DNA of 64,000 nt from an uncultured Shimia sp. (GTDB lineage: Bacteria > Pseudomonadota > Alphaproteobacteria > Rhodobacterales > Rhodobacteraceae). This document shows, piece by piece, positions 26,339 through 35,734 of this stretch. A program made the translations under genes and the position numbers. Position 1 is the stretch's first letter; every line of letters begins with the position of its first letter. The stretch covers positions 930,001 through 994,000 of the forward strand of contig NZ_CANLRL010000001.1 in the NCBI RefSeq assembly GCF_947493595.1, given 5' to 3'. Under the pieces are notes generated by a model. The model was not told the origin of the DNA. It ran no database searches and saw only the letters and a program-made list of their open reading frames with translations.

Positions 26339-26367
26339 AGGCGGGTGAGGCAACTTGCCCGCCTTTT
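26339..26367 (+). terminator. Terminator after acuI
   Basis: AGGCGGG pairs with CCCGCCT and is followed by TTTT, 23 bases after the acuI stop. It marks the likely end of the DMSP operon. Confidence 0.78.
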
Positions 26368-26392
26368 GCATGTTTGAAGGAGGTGGCGCGCC

Positions 26393-26809
26393 ATGAGCTA
26401 TGACAACGACAATATATTTGCAAAAATCCTGAGGGGTGAAATCCCGAGCGAGAAGCTTTATGAGGATGACGACACCTATGTGTTTATGGACATTATGCCA
26501 CGTGCAGACGGGCATTGTCTGATCATTCCAAAGACGCCGTGCCGCAACATGCTGGACGCCACACCGGAGCAGCTGACCGCTTGCTTGAAGACTGTCCAGA
26601 CGATGGGCCATGCGGTGATGCAGGCCTTTGATGCGGAAGGTGTGACTGTGCAGCAGTTTAATGAGGCGGCGGGTGGCCAGGAGGTGTTTCACCTGCATTA
26701 CCACGTTTTGCCGCGCCACGACGGTGTGAAGCTGCGCCCGCCGGGCACGATGGCGGATTTCGCCGTGCTCAAAGTGCAGGCAGACAAAATCCGCGCGGCG
26801 CTGGCATAA
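26393..26809 (+). CDS. HIT-family protein (Hint-like)
   Basis: A 138-residue histidine-triad protein, usually a purine nucleoside phosphoramidase or a related nucleotide hydrolase. The HIT motif is FHLHYHVLPR in the C-terminal third. The start YDNDNIFAKILRGEIPSEKL is typical. A GGAGG ribosome site lies 8 bases before the ATG. It is transcribed separately, after the acuI terminator. Confidence 0.94.
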   Translation: MSYDNDNIFAKILRGEIPSEKLYEDDDTYVFMDIMPRADGHCLIIPKTPCRNMLDATPEQLTACLKTVQTMGHAVMQAFDAEGVTVQQFNEAAGGQEVFHLHYHVLPRHDGVKLRPPGTMADFAVLKVQADKIRAALA

Positions 26810-26827
26810 ACACCGCGTTTTGTACCT

Positions 26828-26855
26828 GTTTCCCGGCTTGACCCTGCCGGGAAAC
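26828..26855 (+). terminator. Perfect hairpin after HIT gene
   Basis: GTTTCCCGGC pairs with GCCGGGAAAC around an 8-base loop. The following GGCGGTTTGG has only a weak T run, so it may only partly terminate. Confidence 0.55.
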
Positions 26856-26892
26856 GGCGGTTTGGTGCATGTCAATTCAGGGGAGGTATCCG

Positions 26893-28113
26893 ATGCTTGA
26901 TGTAGATTTTGTGCGCAGCCAGTTTCCGGCGTTTTCAGAACAATCGCTTGAGAGACAAGCGTTTTTTGAGAATGCGGGTGGCAGCTATACCTCGGCACAG
27001 GTGATTGACCGGCTGACGCGGTTTTACCGCGAGCGCAAGGTGCAGCCCTATGCGCCTTACCGAGCATCCGAGCTTGGCGGGGCCGAGATGGACGAAGCGC
27101 GTGCCCGTTTGGCGGCGCTCATGGGCGTGGAGACGGATGAGGTCTCATTCGGGCCGTCAACCACACAGAATACCTATGTTCTGGCACAGGCCTTTCGTCA
27201 GTGGATGGACCCGGGGGATGCGATCATTGTTACCAATCAGGATCATGAGGCCAACTCTGGCCCGTGGCGGCGGTTGGCTGAGGACGGCATTGAGATCCGC
27301 GAATGGAAGATTGATCCGGAAACCGGGCATCTTGATCCTGAAAAGCTGATGGAACTGCTCGATGACCGGGTGCGCCTGGTGTGTTTCCCGCATTGTTCCA
27401 ACGTCGTTGGCGAGATCAATCCGGTGGCCAAGATCACCGCGCTGGCTCATGCGGCCGGGGCGTTTGTTTGCGTCGATGGCGTGAGCTATGCCCCGCATGG
27501 GCTGCCGGATGTTGGCGGTATGGGGGCGGATATCTATCTGTTCTCGGCCTATAAGACCTATGGCCCGCATCAGGGCATCATGGTGATCCGGCGCAATATC
27601 GGGACCATGCTGCCCAATCAGGGGCACTATTTCAACGGCGACAGCCTGTATAAGCGGTTCACGCCGGCAGGACCGGACCATGCGCAGGTCGCGGCCAGCG
27701 CGGGCATGGTGGACTACATCGAGGCTTTGGCGGCGCATCACGGGATTATGGGTGAAACGCCTGTGGCCACCGGCGCAGCGGTGCATGACCTGATGCGGGA
27801 TCATGAAGAAAAGCTGTTGCAGCCGTTGTTGGACTACGCTGCTTCCAAGAACTCGGTGCGGCTGATTGGGCCGACAGACGCGGCCAAACGGGCGCCGACG
27901 GTGGCCTTGGTGGCCAATGCGCCAGGTGAGGCGCTGGCTGCACAACTGGCCAGCCACGGTGTGATGGCTGGCGGAGGCGATTTCTACGCCAATCGCGCGC
28001 TGGAGGGCATGAATGTTGATACCGTTCACGGTGTTTTGAGGGTGAGTTTTGTGCATTACACCAGCCAGCAGGAAGTACAGAAATTGATTTCGGCGCTCGA
28101 CGCGGTGCTGTAA
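26893..28113 (+). CDS. Cysteine desulfurase-like aminotransferase class V (VC1184 type)
   Basis: A 406-residue PLP-dependent enzyme of the class V aminotransferase fold. The PLP-binding Lys is in LFSAYKTYGPHQG, and the preceding FVCVDGVSYAPHGLPD has the Asp that contacts the PLP ring. The catalytic Cys loop of true IscS/SufS is not evident, so the reaction could be desulfurase, lyase or kynureninase-like. Start at 26893 follows GGGAGG by 6 bases. It lies in the same orientation after HIT. Confidence 0.82.
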   Translation: MLDVDFVRSQFPAFSEQSLERQAFFENAGGSYTSAQVIDRLTRFYRERKVQPYAPYRASELGGAEMDEARARLAALMGVETDEVSFGPSTTQNTYVLAQAFRQWMDPGDAIIVTNQDHEANSGPWRRLAEDGIEIREWKIDPETGHLDPEKLMELLDDRVRLVCFPHCSNVVGEINPVAKITALAHAAGAFVCVDGVSYAPHGLPDVGGMGADIYLFSAYKTYGPHQGIMVIRRNIGTMLPNQGHYFNGDSLYKRFTPAGPDHAQVAASAGMVDYIEALAAHHGIMGETPVATGAAVHDLMRDHEEKLLQPLLDYAASKNSVRLIGPTDAAKRAPTVALVANAPGEALAAQLASHGVMAGGGDFYANRALEGMNVDTVHGVLRVSFVHYTSQQEVQKLISALDAVL

Positions 28114-28564
28114 CTCTGGGCTCAGGCCCGTCGTAAGTGTTTGAAAGATTTCACCAGGCGGGGCTTTGAGTCAAACGACATCAAGCACTCCGCATCTCAC
28201 GGAGTGTTTGCGGCATAGCTTGCGGCTGGCCATTCTTGCGGCAAATCCGGAAAACGACTTGTGGCTTCTTCTTGCTGGGGTGAGGTGCCATCCCCATATT
28301 TATAAGCCTCGGAGCCATGGCAAATCGTGTTTGTCGCCGGCGCTGAGAGCCTTGTCGCGGGACTGCGTGGCGCGGGGGATGCGTCCGATCCTGCGGCAGG
28401 GTGCACCTATCTACCGCCGGATCAACTGCTCTGTAATCTTGCTGCCTGTTGATCAAGGCTGACCACCTCTCGCCACAATGCGGCTCTCCCACTACAATTA
28501 AAACTTGCCGTAAGGCGCTGATGTCGCCTAGCATTTGGAGCACACAAGGAAGAGGGGGGGCTAT
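28114..28564. other. Intergenic stretch of 450 bp with a hairpin
   Basis: No open frame with a convincing ribosome site on either strand. The perfect hairpin at 28186-28206 lies here. The second half should hold the promoter of the cfa-like gene. Confidence 0.5.
28186..28209 (+). terminator. Hairpin downstream of desulfurase-like gene
   Basis: CACTCCG and CGGAGTG form a perfect 7-bp stem around CATCTCA, followed by TTTG. It lies 73 bases past the stop. Confidence 0.6.
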
Positions 28565-29776
28565 ATGTACCTGACATCGACCAAGGGTGAAGAAAACTTG
28601 CCGCGCTACTTTGCTGCGGTGTTTGAGACCGCGCTACAAATCAAACATGGTCGCATAGATTTTGTCTTGCAGGACGGGCGCAAGTTTCATGCGCTGGGGC
28701 CGGAGCCTGGGCCGGAATGCGAAATGCATGTACACAACGATGACACTTTTGCGCGATTGATGCGCGAGGGCGAATTGGGATTTTGCGAAGCCTATTTGGA
28801 AGGCTGGTGGAGCACCCCGGATTTACAGGCGTTTTGTGATTTTCTGCGCCATGACAATGATGCCCTGTATGACGCGTTTCCCGGTATGTTTTTTGTCCGC
28901 GCATTTGAGAGATTGCGGCACTGGATGAACACCAACACAAAGATGCAGGCCAAGAAAAACATTAGCTATCACTATGACTTGGGCAACGAGTTTTATGGCC
29001 TTTGGTTGGATGAGACGATGACCTATTCCTCGGCCATATTTGAAACTGGCCGGGAAAGCATGGAAGACGCCCAAACGGCAAAATACGCCAGTATGGTGGA
29101 TCAGATGGAGGTGAAACCGGGCGATCATGTGCTAGAGATCGGCTGCGGATGGGGCGGCTTTGCAGAATACGCCGCCAAGGAACGCGGGCTGAGAGTTACC
29201 GGGCTGACCATTTCCGAAGAGCAGTTGAAGTTCGCAAGAGAGCGTATTGAAAGGGCAGGAATTTCCAATCTCGTCACCTTCAAGCTACAGGATTACCGAG
29301 ATGAAACCGCCACCTACGATGGGATCGCCAGCATTGAAATGTTCGAAGCGGTTGGAGAAAAATACTGGCCGGTGTATTTTGATGCCGTACGTGACCGGCT
29401 CAAACCAGGTGCGAAGGCGACGCTGCAAGTTATCACCTTGACTGAAGAACGGTTTCAAAGCTACCGAAAAGGTGTTGATTTTATACAGAAATACATTTTT
29501 CCAGGCGGCATGTTGCCCAGCCCATCCGCCCTGCGTGAAGAGGTCACAAAAGCGGGTTTGGTTGTGGCGGGATCAATTGAGTTTGGCCAGAGTTACAGTC
29601 AAACTTTGCGTCGGTGGCATGGCACGTTTAACGCCCATTGGGACCGGATCTCGCGTATGGGCTTTGATGAGCGCTTCCGCCGCATGTGGAATTTTTATCT
29701 GACCTCTTGCGCTGCGGCGTTTCGCAGTGGAAGCTGTAACGTGACGCAAATCACGATTTCTAAGCCCAGTACATGA
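28565..29776 (+). CDS. Cyclopropane-fatty-acyl-phospholipid synthase-like methyltransferase
   Basis: A 403-residue SAM-dependent methyltransferase of the Cfa/mycolic-acid synthase family, which methylates the double bonds of membrane lipids. The SAM-binding VLEIGCGWGGFAEYAA lies near residue 190, preceded by the family's NISYHYDLGNEFYGLWLDE. SIEMFEAVGEKYWPVYF, with a catalytic Glu, and FIQKYIFPGGMLPS follow. A purine-rich site (AGGAAGAGGGGGGG) precedes the ATG at 28565, favoured over an upstream TTG. It overlaps trgA by 4 bases. Confidence 0.9.
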   Translation: MYLTSTKGEENLPRYFAAVFETALQIKHGRIDFVLQDGRKFHALGPEPGPECEMHVHNDDTFARLMREGELGFCEAYLEGWWSTPDLQAFCDFLRHDNDALYDAFPGMFFVRAFERLRHWMNTNTKMQAKKNISYHYDLGNEFYGLWLDETMTYSSAIFETGRESMEDAQTAKYASMVDQMEVKPGDHVLEIGCGWGGFAEYAAKERGLRVTGLTISEEQLKFARERIERAGISNLVTFKLQDYRDETATYDGIASIEMFEAVGEKYWPVYFDAVRDRLKPGAKATLQVITLTEERFQSYRKGVDFIQKYIFPGGMLPSPSALREEVTKAGLVVAGSIEFGQSYSQTLRRWHGTFNAHWDRISRMGFDERFRRMWNFYLTSCAAAFRSGSCNVTQITISKPST

Positions 29777-30207
29777 TCACATCTAATAAGTTAGTCGCTG
29801 CGCTCTGCCTTGCCGTTATCGGTGGGCTTGTGGCGGAGTTTGTGAAACCGCAGATGCCGGAAGGTTCGAACTTTGGCCATATGACTTTAATCAGCGCCGC
29901 GGTTGGTTTGCTAGTGGGCTGGCGCGTGATGGGGCGAAGGGCCGGGCGCAGTGGCTCTCTGGAACTGGGGATTGTCGGCGTCGCAGCCCTGGTGTTTTGG
30001 GCTTTGGTGTTGTTTGGCTTGATCGAGATGTTTCGGCTCGCGATGCGGCGGCGTTTGGACGAACCGGTAGAAGCGATGGAACGAGCGGTCACCGTTGCCA
30101 TGGAGTATGGGTTGTACCTGCTGCATCCAAATATATTGATCACACTTGCGTTGGGCGCAATTGTGAGCGGCTTTTTTACAAATTTTGCGGCACGCCGCTG
30201 GGGATAA
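29773..30207 (+). CDS. trgA: TrgA-family membrane protein
   Basis: A 144-residue membrane protein with four hydrophobic helices (about residues 7-22, 38-50, 64-84, 110-138). It matches TrgA, first described in Rhodobacter sphaeroides with TrgB as contributing to tellurite resistance. The start overlaps the upstream methyltransferase stop (ATGA). trgB begins 3 bases after its stop and cysK follows, reproducing the known trgA-trgB-cysK order. Confidence 0.82.
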   Translation: MITSNKLVAALCLAVIGGLVAEFVKPQMPEGSNFGHMTLISAAVGLLVGWRVMGRRAGRSGSLELGIVGVAALVFWALVLFGLIEMFRLAMRRRLDEPVEAMERAVTVAMEYGLYLLHPNILITLALGAIVSGFFTNFAARRWG

Positions 30208-30210
30208 ACC

Positions 30211-31335
30211 ATGACAAATGTTTTTGTGTACGGCACGTTGCGACACGTGCCACTGCTTGAGGCTGTGCTTGGCCAACCCGCGAGCGCGTTGGATCTGAGA
30301 CCTGCGGAGTTGGTGGACCATTCTGTTTTTGCCGTGCAGGGCCAGGATTTCCCCATTCTAAAACCTTCGGACAGCCGGGCATTTGGCCTGTTTATTGGTG
30401 GCTTGAGTGATGATGGCGTTGAGCGGCTCCGGTTTTATGAAGGCAGTTACGATTATGATTTGACGGATGTTTCCGTAGAAGTGGCGGGGCAAACCTGTCC
30501 GGCGCAGGTGTTCAAAAGCGACAACGCAGGCTGGGTGCCAGACGGGGAATGGTCGCTTGACGGCTGGGCGCAAAGGTTTGGCGAAGTGACTGTTCTCAGA
30601 GCGGTCGAAGAGATGACCTACTTTGGACACCGGAGCCGCGCCGAGGTGGATCGAATGTTGCCCATGATCAAGGCGCGGGCCACCGCCAAAATGCAAGCGC
30701 GACGGCGCAACGATGCCGTGAGCCCAAGTGGCATGACAGGCGCAGATGTCAGTGACGTTACTTTGACGCGGCCATACGCCAATTTTTTCACGATGGAAGA
30801 GTATGACCTGACCTTCCGCCGCTACGACGGGGCGCGCAGTGACATGGTCAAACGTGCGGTCTTTGTGGCCACGGATGCCGTGATTGTGCTGCCATATGAT
30901 CCGGTGCGGGATCGCGTTTTGTTGATCGAACAGTTTCGTCCTGGCCCGTTTGCGCGTGGCGATGATTTGCCTTGGCAGCTTGAGCCAATCGCTGGACGGT
31001 TGGATGCGGATGAGCATCCCGAAGCCTGCGCAAGGCGTGAAGCTCAAGAGGAAGCAGGGCTTGGTTTGACCGCTCTGCACGAGGTGGCGAATTGCTATGC
31101 CTCGCCGGGATGCAGTACCGAATTTTACAACATTTACCTGGGCTTGGCTGACCTTTCTGATGAAGTGGTCGGGGTATCTGGACTGGCACATGAAGCGGAG
31201 GACATTTGTTCTTATCTATACAGTTTTGAAGAGTTGATGCAGATGGTGGACAACAAACAAGTGGTGAATGCGCCATTGGTGTTGGCTGCGCTATGGTTGG
31301 CGCGACATCGCGACAGGCTGCGCGGGACCGCTTGA
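30211..31335 (+). CDS. trgB: TrgB: gamma-glutamylcyclotransferase-like domain fused to NUDIX hydrolase
   Basis: A 374-residue two-domain protein. The N-terminal part (about 1-130) opens with NVFVYGTLRHVPLLEAVLG, a gamma-glutamylcyclotransferase/AIG2-type fold. The C-terminal half (about 200-360) holds the NUDIX box GRLDADEHPEACARREAQEE followed by AGL, as in ADP-ribose pyrophosphatases. From the family it may hydrolyse ADP-ribose-type nucleotides; in Rhodobacter it is linked with tellurite resistance. It is embedded between trgA and cysK. Confidence 0.88.
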   Translation: MTNVFVYGTLRHVPLLEAVLGQPASALDLRPAELVDHSVFAVQGQDFPILKPSDSRAFGLFIGGLSDDGVERLRFYEGSYDYDLTDVSVEVAGQTCPAQVFKSDNAGWVPDGEWSLDGWAQRFGEVTVLRAVEEMTYFGHRSRAEVDRMLPMIKARATAKMQARRRNDAVSPSGMTGADVSDVTLTRPYANFFTMEEYDLTFRRYDGARSDMVKRAVFVATDAVIVLPYDPVRDRVLLIEQFRPGPFARGDDLPWQLEPIAGRLDADEHPEACARREAQEEAGLGLTALHEVANCYASPGCSTEFYNIYLGLADLSDEVVGVSGLAHEAEDICSYLYSFEELMQMVDNKQVVNAPLVLAALWLARHRDRLRGTA

Positions 31336-31392
31336 GTTTGCCCCGCGCCTTGCCTACACAGGATTTCAGACATCTATAAAGGACCGCGCAAC

Positions 31393-32430
31393 ATGCATAT
31401 CGCCCGTGATCTGGCCCAAGCGATTGGCAACACCCCTTTGATCCGCCTGAACAAAGTCAGCGACGAAACCGGGTGTGAGATTTTTGGCAAAGCGGAGTTC
31501 ATGAACCCCGGACAATCTGTAAAAGACCGCGCCGCGCTGTATATCATCAAAGACGCCATTGCGCGCGGTGAGCTGAAGCCTGGCGGCACCATTGTCGAGG
31601 GCACAGCCGGCAACACAGGCATTGGTCTGGCGCTGGTGGGTGCATCCATGGGCTTCAAAACCGTGATTGTGATCCCTGAGACTCAATCGCAGGAAAAGAA
31701 AGACATGTTGCGTCTGGCGGGCGCGGAACTGGTGCAGGTGCCTGCGGCGCCTTACAAAAATCCCAACAACTATGTGCGCTACTCTGGCCGTTTGGCCGCT
31801 GAGTTGGCCAAGACCGAGCCAAACGGCGCAATCTGGGCCAACCAGTTTGACAATGTGGCCAACCGTCAGAGCCACGTGGAGACGACAGGCCCGGAGATTT
31901 GGGAACAGACCGGGGGCAAAGTGGATGGCTTTACCTGTGCTGTTGGGTCTGGGGGTACGTTGGCTGGCGTCGCCGAGGCATTGCAGCCAAAAGGCGTGAA
32001 AATTGGCCTGGCGGACCCGATGGGCGCGGCGCTGTACAGCTTTTACATCAACGGTGAGTTGAAATCTGAAGGCGGCTCAATCACCGAAGGCATTGGCCAA
32101 GGGCGCATCACGGCGAACCTCGAAGGCTTTACGCCGGACATGAGCTACCAGATTTCGGACGAAGAGGCGCTGCCTTATGTGTTTGATCTTCTTGAAAACG
32201 AAGGGCTGTGCCTTGGTGGGTCTTCTGGCGTGAACGTGGCGGGCGCAGTGCGCATGGCCAAGGAGATGGGTCCGGGCCACACGATTGTGACCATTCTCTG
32301 TGACTATGGCACCCGCTATCAGTCCAAATTGTTCAACCCAGAATTCCTCAAGGAAAAAGGCCTGCCAACGCCGGCATGGCTGGGCAACAAAGGCCCGAGC
32401 AGCATTCCGGGTGTGTTCGAAGACGTATAA
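31393..32430 (+). CDS. cysK: Cysteine synthase A
   Basis: O-acetylserine sulfhydrylase, making cysteine from O-acetylserine and sulfide with PLP. The PLP-linked Lys44 is in NPGQSVKDRAAL, and the phosphate loop is VEGTAGNTGIGLAL. The 345-residue length is a little more than the classic 310-320 residue enzyme, with a longer C-terminal part. It lies 57 bases after trgB, matching the Rhodobacter trgAB-cysK region, and is followed after 12 bases by the mechanosensitive channel gene. Confidence 0.95.
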   Translation: MHIARDLAQAIGNTPLIRLNKVSDETGCEIFGKAEFMNPGQSVKDRAALYIIKDAIARGELKPGGTIVEGTAGNTGIGLALVGASMGFKTVIVIPETQSQEKKDMLRLAGAELVQVPAAPYKNPNNYVRYSGRLAAELAKTEPNGAIWANQFDNVANRQSHVETTGPEIWEQTGGKVDGFTCAVGSGGTLAGVAEALQPKGVKIGLADPMGAALYSFYINGELKSEGGSITEGIGQGRITANLEGFTPDMSYQISDEEALPYVFDLLENEGLCLGGSSGVNVAGAVRMAKEMGPGHTIVTILCDYGTRYQSKLFNPEFLKEKGLPTPAWLGNKGPSSIPGVFEDV

Positions 32431-32442
32431 GGCGGTCCTATA

Positions 32443-34878
32443 ATGCGCCCACTGGCCAAGTTTCTGAGTGTTGCGGTCACGGTTCTGACCGTTTGGGTGA
32501 CCGCCGTTTGGGCACAGGGCACATTGCCACCGGACTATGGTGAATGGCGGCGGGTTGCGGACCGCGCCGCCGAGGCCATCGACAATGATCGCGCGTCTGA
32601 GGCGGCCATGGACACGCTGCGCGGTCAGCTGTTGCTATGGAGTGAGGATTTTTCAAACGAAAGTTCACGCTCACGCATTTCCGTAACCACGCTTGAGGCG
32701 CAGTTGGAGCGGCTGGGGCCGGTGCCAGAAGGTGGCGAAGCTGAGGATGTGGCCGAGGAACGGCGGCAGCTGGAGCTGTCGTTATCTGAGGCCAAAGCCC
32801 CTGTGCGGCGAGCTGAATTGGCGCTGACCGAGGCGGAAGAGCTTATCCGATCCATCGACGCGCTGCTTCGAGAGCGGCAGACCCAAATCTTGCTTGAGTC
32901 TGGGCCGTTTCCGCTAAAACCGGAGTTGTGGGCGCCAGCTATCAGAGAACTAAGTGAGTCCTTTCGGCTGATTGCGCTAGAGTTCCAGACCGGCTGGGTT
33001 CATGAAAAACAGCGCAATGAGCTTCGCTCATCCTTGCCCCGCATGGTGTTTTTCCTTGCGATTGCAGTTGTACTGCTGACCCGTGGCATGCGTTGGACGG
33101 ATCAGGCACTGCAAAGCATGATCCGTGATCGCCAACATTTGTCCGCGGGACGCTGGATAGCTGTTTTCCTGCTGTCTTATGGGCAGGTCATCTTGCCTAT
33201 GCTGGGTGTTCTTGCATTCTCCAAGGCGGTTTACGCCACCGACTTGCCCGGGCTGCGCGGCGATGTTGTGCTTTCGATTTTGCCGCTGATGACCTTTGAG
33301 TTGTTGAGCGCGCGCTGGCTGGGTGAACGGGTGTTTTCACGCAACGAGCGGCCTTTGCTGCTGGTCAACCTAACAGATGGGGAAAAGCGTAAGGGACGCC
33401 GGGCCAGCACCGTGCTTGGGGCCACGTTGGCGTTCAGCTCCCTGTTTGTCGAATTGGCCCGCTATGAAAGCTGGACACGGGGCACTGAGTCGGTGGTGTT
33501 CTTTGTCATCACTGTCACCGCCGCGTTTTATCTCGGCCGCCTGGGACGGCTTGTAACCCGTCATGCGGGATCGATGCGCGCCGAGGAAGACGGACCGTTG
33601 ACCGCTATTGGTCAACTGGTGTCATTGCTTGGTCGTTACACGGTTCTGGTGTCTTTGGTTGGCAGCGTGCTGGCCACCATCGGATTGACGCGCGGGGCCA
33701 GCTATTTGGTGTTCTCAAGCACGCGCACCGTGTTTTTGGTTGCTTTCTTACTGGTGGCGCAACGGGTCATTCAGAAGATTTTCTCCGCTTTGAACGGCCG
33801 CGACGACGATGACAGCCCATTGGCAGCAGTGTTGGCCGGGATTGGCATTGTAATCCTGTCGCTGCCAATTTTCCTGATGTCATGGGGTGCGCAGGTTTCG
33901 GATCTCAAACAAATCTGGCGCAACATCGCGGATGGTTTGCAGTTTGGGGACTTGATCTTGTCGCCCGAGAACATCCTGCTGCTAATTGTGGTCTATGCCT
34001 TTGGCCATGCGGTGACCCGACTGTCGCAGAGTTTCCTGCGAGACAACATCCTGCCCAAAACCAGCTTGGATGCTGGCGGACAGACAGCGGTGGTTTCTGG
34101 CGCCGGGTATATCGGGATTTTTCTCGCGGCGCTGATTGCCCTGACAGTGGCGGGGATCAACCTGGGCAATATTGCGCTGTTTGCCGGTGCGCTGTCTGTT
34201 GGTATTGGTTTTGGCCTGCAAAATATCGTGTCGAATTTTGTCAGCGGAATCATTCTGTTGATTGAGCGCCCTGTAAGTGAGGGCGACTGGATCGATGTGA
34301 ACGGCCAGATGGGCTATGTGCGTGACATTTCCGTGCGGTCCACGCGGATTGAAACTTTTGACCGCACGGATGTGGTGATCCCCAACAGTGATCTGATATC
34401 CAGTTCGGTCACCAACTACACGCGCGGCAACACAGTGGGGCGGGTGATTGTGCCGGTTGGCGTGGCTTATGGAACGGATACACGCTGGGTAGAGGGAATT
34501 CTGCGCGAGATAGCGGAGGGGCACCCGATGGTGCTGGCAAATCCGGCCCCGGCGGTGGTGTTTCAAGGATTTGGCGCAGACTCGCTGGATTTTGAAATCC
34601 GGGCGATTTTGCGGGATGTGAACTGGATGTTGACCGTGAAAAGTGATCTGAACCACGAAATCGCGCGACGGTTTGTGGAAGAGGGCATCGAAATACCCTT
34701 TGCCCAACGTGATCTGTGGTTGCGTAATCCGGAGGCTTTGCGCGGAGAAACGCCCGACGCCAAGAGCCCCAAAGTACCGCCCAAACCAAGTTTTACGCCA
34801 GTAGACGCCACGCCAATGGATCCGGATTCCGGAGACGGGGATGGTTCAGACGGAGATGGGGACGGAGACGGCCGATGA
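32443..34878 (+). CDS. Large MscS-type mechanosensitive channel (DUF3772 N-terminal domain)
   Basis: An 811-residue MscK/MscM-like channel. A signal peptide (about 1-25, ending WAQG) is followed by a periplasmic helical DUF3772 region (about 26-200) with coiled-coil character. Then come about 10 membrane helices and the MscS core. The pore helix region is SVGIGFGLQNIVSNFVSGIILLIERPV, and the beta domain VSEGDWIDVNGQMGYVRDI follows it. The extreme C terminus is a tail of Gly-Asp repeats (GDGDGSDGDG). It probably releases solutes under osmotic downshock. It overlaps alaX by 4 bases. Confidence 0.87.
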   Translation: MRPLAKFLSVAVTVLTVWVTAVWAQGTLPPDYGEWRRVADRAAEAIDNDRASEAAMDTLRGQLLLWSEDFSNESSRSRISVTTLEAQLERLGPVPEGGEAEDVAEERRQLELSLSEAKAPVRRAELALTEAEELIRSIDALLRERQTQILLESGPFPLKPELWAPAIRELSESFRLIALEFQTGWVHEKQRNELRSSLPRMVFFLAIAVVLLTRGMRWTDQALQSMIRDRQHLSAGRWIAVFLLSYGQVILPMLGVLAFSKAVYATDLPGLRGDVVLSILPLMTFELLSARWLGERVFSRNERPLLLVNLTDGEKRKGRRASTVLGATLAFSSLFVELARYESWTRGTESVVFFVITVTAAFYLGRLGRLVTRHAGSMRAEEDGPLTAIGQLVSLLGRYTVLVSLVGSVLATIGLTRGASYLVFSSTRTVFLVAFLLVAQRVIQKIFSALNGRDDDDSPLAAVLAGIGIVILSLPIFLMSWGAQVSDLKQIWRNIADGLQFGDLILSPENILLLIVVYAFGHAVTRLSQSFLRDNILPKTSLDAGGQTAVVSGAGYIGIFLAALIALTVAGINLGNIALFAGALSVGIGFGLQNIVSNFVSGIILLIERPVSEGDWIDVNGQMGYVRDISVRSTRIETFDRTDVVIPNSDLISSSVTNYTRGNTVGRVIVPVGVAYGTDTRWVEGILREIAEGHPMVLANPAPAVVFQGFGADSLDFEIRAILRDVNWMLTVKSDLNHEIARRFVEEGIEIPFAQRDLWLRNPEALRGETPDAKSPKVPPKPSFTPVDATPMDPDSGDGDGSDGDGDGDGR

Positions 34879-35594
34879 ACAAACTGTTGTTTTTGGAAGA
34901 CGCCTATCTGAAAGAGGCGATTGGCGTGGTGATTGGGCATACGCCAGAGGGCGGTATCCTGTTGGACGCTCCGCTGTTTTACGCCACCAGCGGCGGGCAA
35001 CCGGGCGACAGCGGGCATTTGGAGTGGGATGGCCACAGCACAGAAATCGCAACCACGGTAAAAACCTTGGATGGCGAAATCGCATTGGTGCCGTCGGCAC
35101 CGGAAGAACTGCCGCCAATTGGCACCGACGTAAAACAGGTGCTCGATTGGGGACGGCGGCACCGGCACATGCGGGTGCATACGGCGCTGCATTTGTTGTC
35201 GGTGGCAATTCCGTTGCCTGTGACCGGCGGATCGATTGGTGCCGAGAAAGGCCGGTTGGATTTTGATATGCCAGAGGCACCGGAAGACAAGCAGGCACTG
35301 AATGACAGGTTAAATGCCTTGATTGACCGGGATCTTGCAGTGACTGAAGACTGGATTACGGATGCGGAACTGGCGGCCAATCCGGGGTTGGTCAAAACCA
35401 TGTCCGTGGCCCCGCCCAAAGGTGCGGGAAAGGTCCGGTTGGTACGGATTGGCTCAACGGACGAACAAGTCGATTTGCAACCCTGTGGCGGCACACATGT
35501 GGCCAGCACGGGCGAGATTGGTCGCGTGCGGATTGGCAAGATCGAGAAAAAAGGCAAACAAAACCGGCGGGTGTATTTGCACCTGGACGCCTGA
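34875..35594 (+). CDS. Alanyl-tRNA editing protein (AlaX type)
   Basis: A 239-residue stand-alone editing domain related to the AlaRS editing domain. It hydrolyses misacylated Ser- or Gly-tRNA-Ala. The zinc ligands are visible: H102 and H106 in MRVHTALHLL, and C204 and H208 in LQPCGGTHVAS. The ATG overlaps the channel's stop codon. The C-terminal IEKKGKQNRRVYLHLDA end matches the AlaX type. Length fits a two-domain AlaX-M form. Confidence 0.9.
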   Translation: MNKLLFLEDAYLKEAIGVVIGHTPEGGILLDAPLFYATSGGQPGDSGHLEWDGHSTEIATTVKTLDGEIALVPSAPEELPPIGTDVKQVLDWGRRHRHMRVHTALHLLSVAIPLPVTGGSIGAEKGRLDFDMPEAPEDKQALNDRLNALIDRDLAVTEDWITDAELAANPGLVKTMSVAPPKGAGKVRLVRIGSTDEQVDLQPCGGTHVASTGEIGRVRIGKIEKKGKQNRRVYLHLDA

Positions 35595-35621
35595 AGCCGT
35601 TTCTCCATTGGGTTGAAAAAG

Positions 35622-35652
35622 AAAAGCCGCAGGCCAGAATGCTGCGGCTTTT
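35622..35652 (+). terminator. Terminator after alaX
   Basis: AAAAGCCGCAG pairs perfectly with CTGCGGCTTTT around GCCAGAATG, 27 bases after the stop. Confidence 0.88.
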
Positions 35653-35673
35653 CCTTTGCCTGACATGCAGACA

Positions 35674-35713
35674 CAAAAAAAGGCGGGGTGCCATGTCCAG
35701 TAGACCCCGCCTT
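35674..35713 (-). terminator. Terminator of PAS gene
   Basis: AAGGCGGGGT pairs with ACCCCGCCTT, followed on the minus strand by a run of seven T. It lies about 20 bases past the PAS gene stop. Confidence 0.85.
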
Positions 35714-35734
35714 CTTTGTGAGACCAGAGTTCTT

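Noticed and set aside
26893..28113. A bona fide IscS/SufS cysteine desulfurase
   Set aside because: No catalytic cysteine loop is apparent and sufE is far away and alone, so the call is kept at family level only.
28166..28462. Open frame of 98 codons in the gap before the cfa-like gene
   Set aside because: TTG start, no ribosome site, and it reads through the strong hairpin at 28186-28206; no resemblance to a family.
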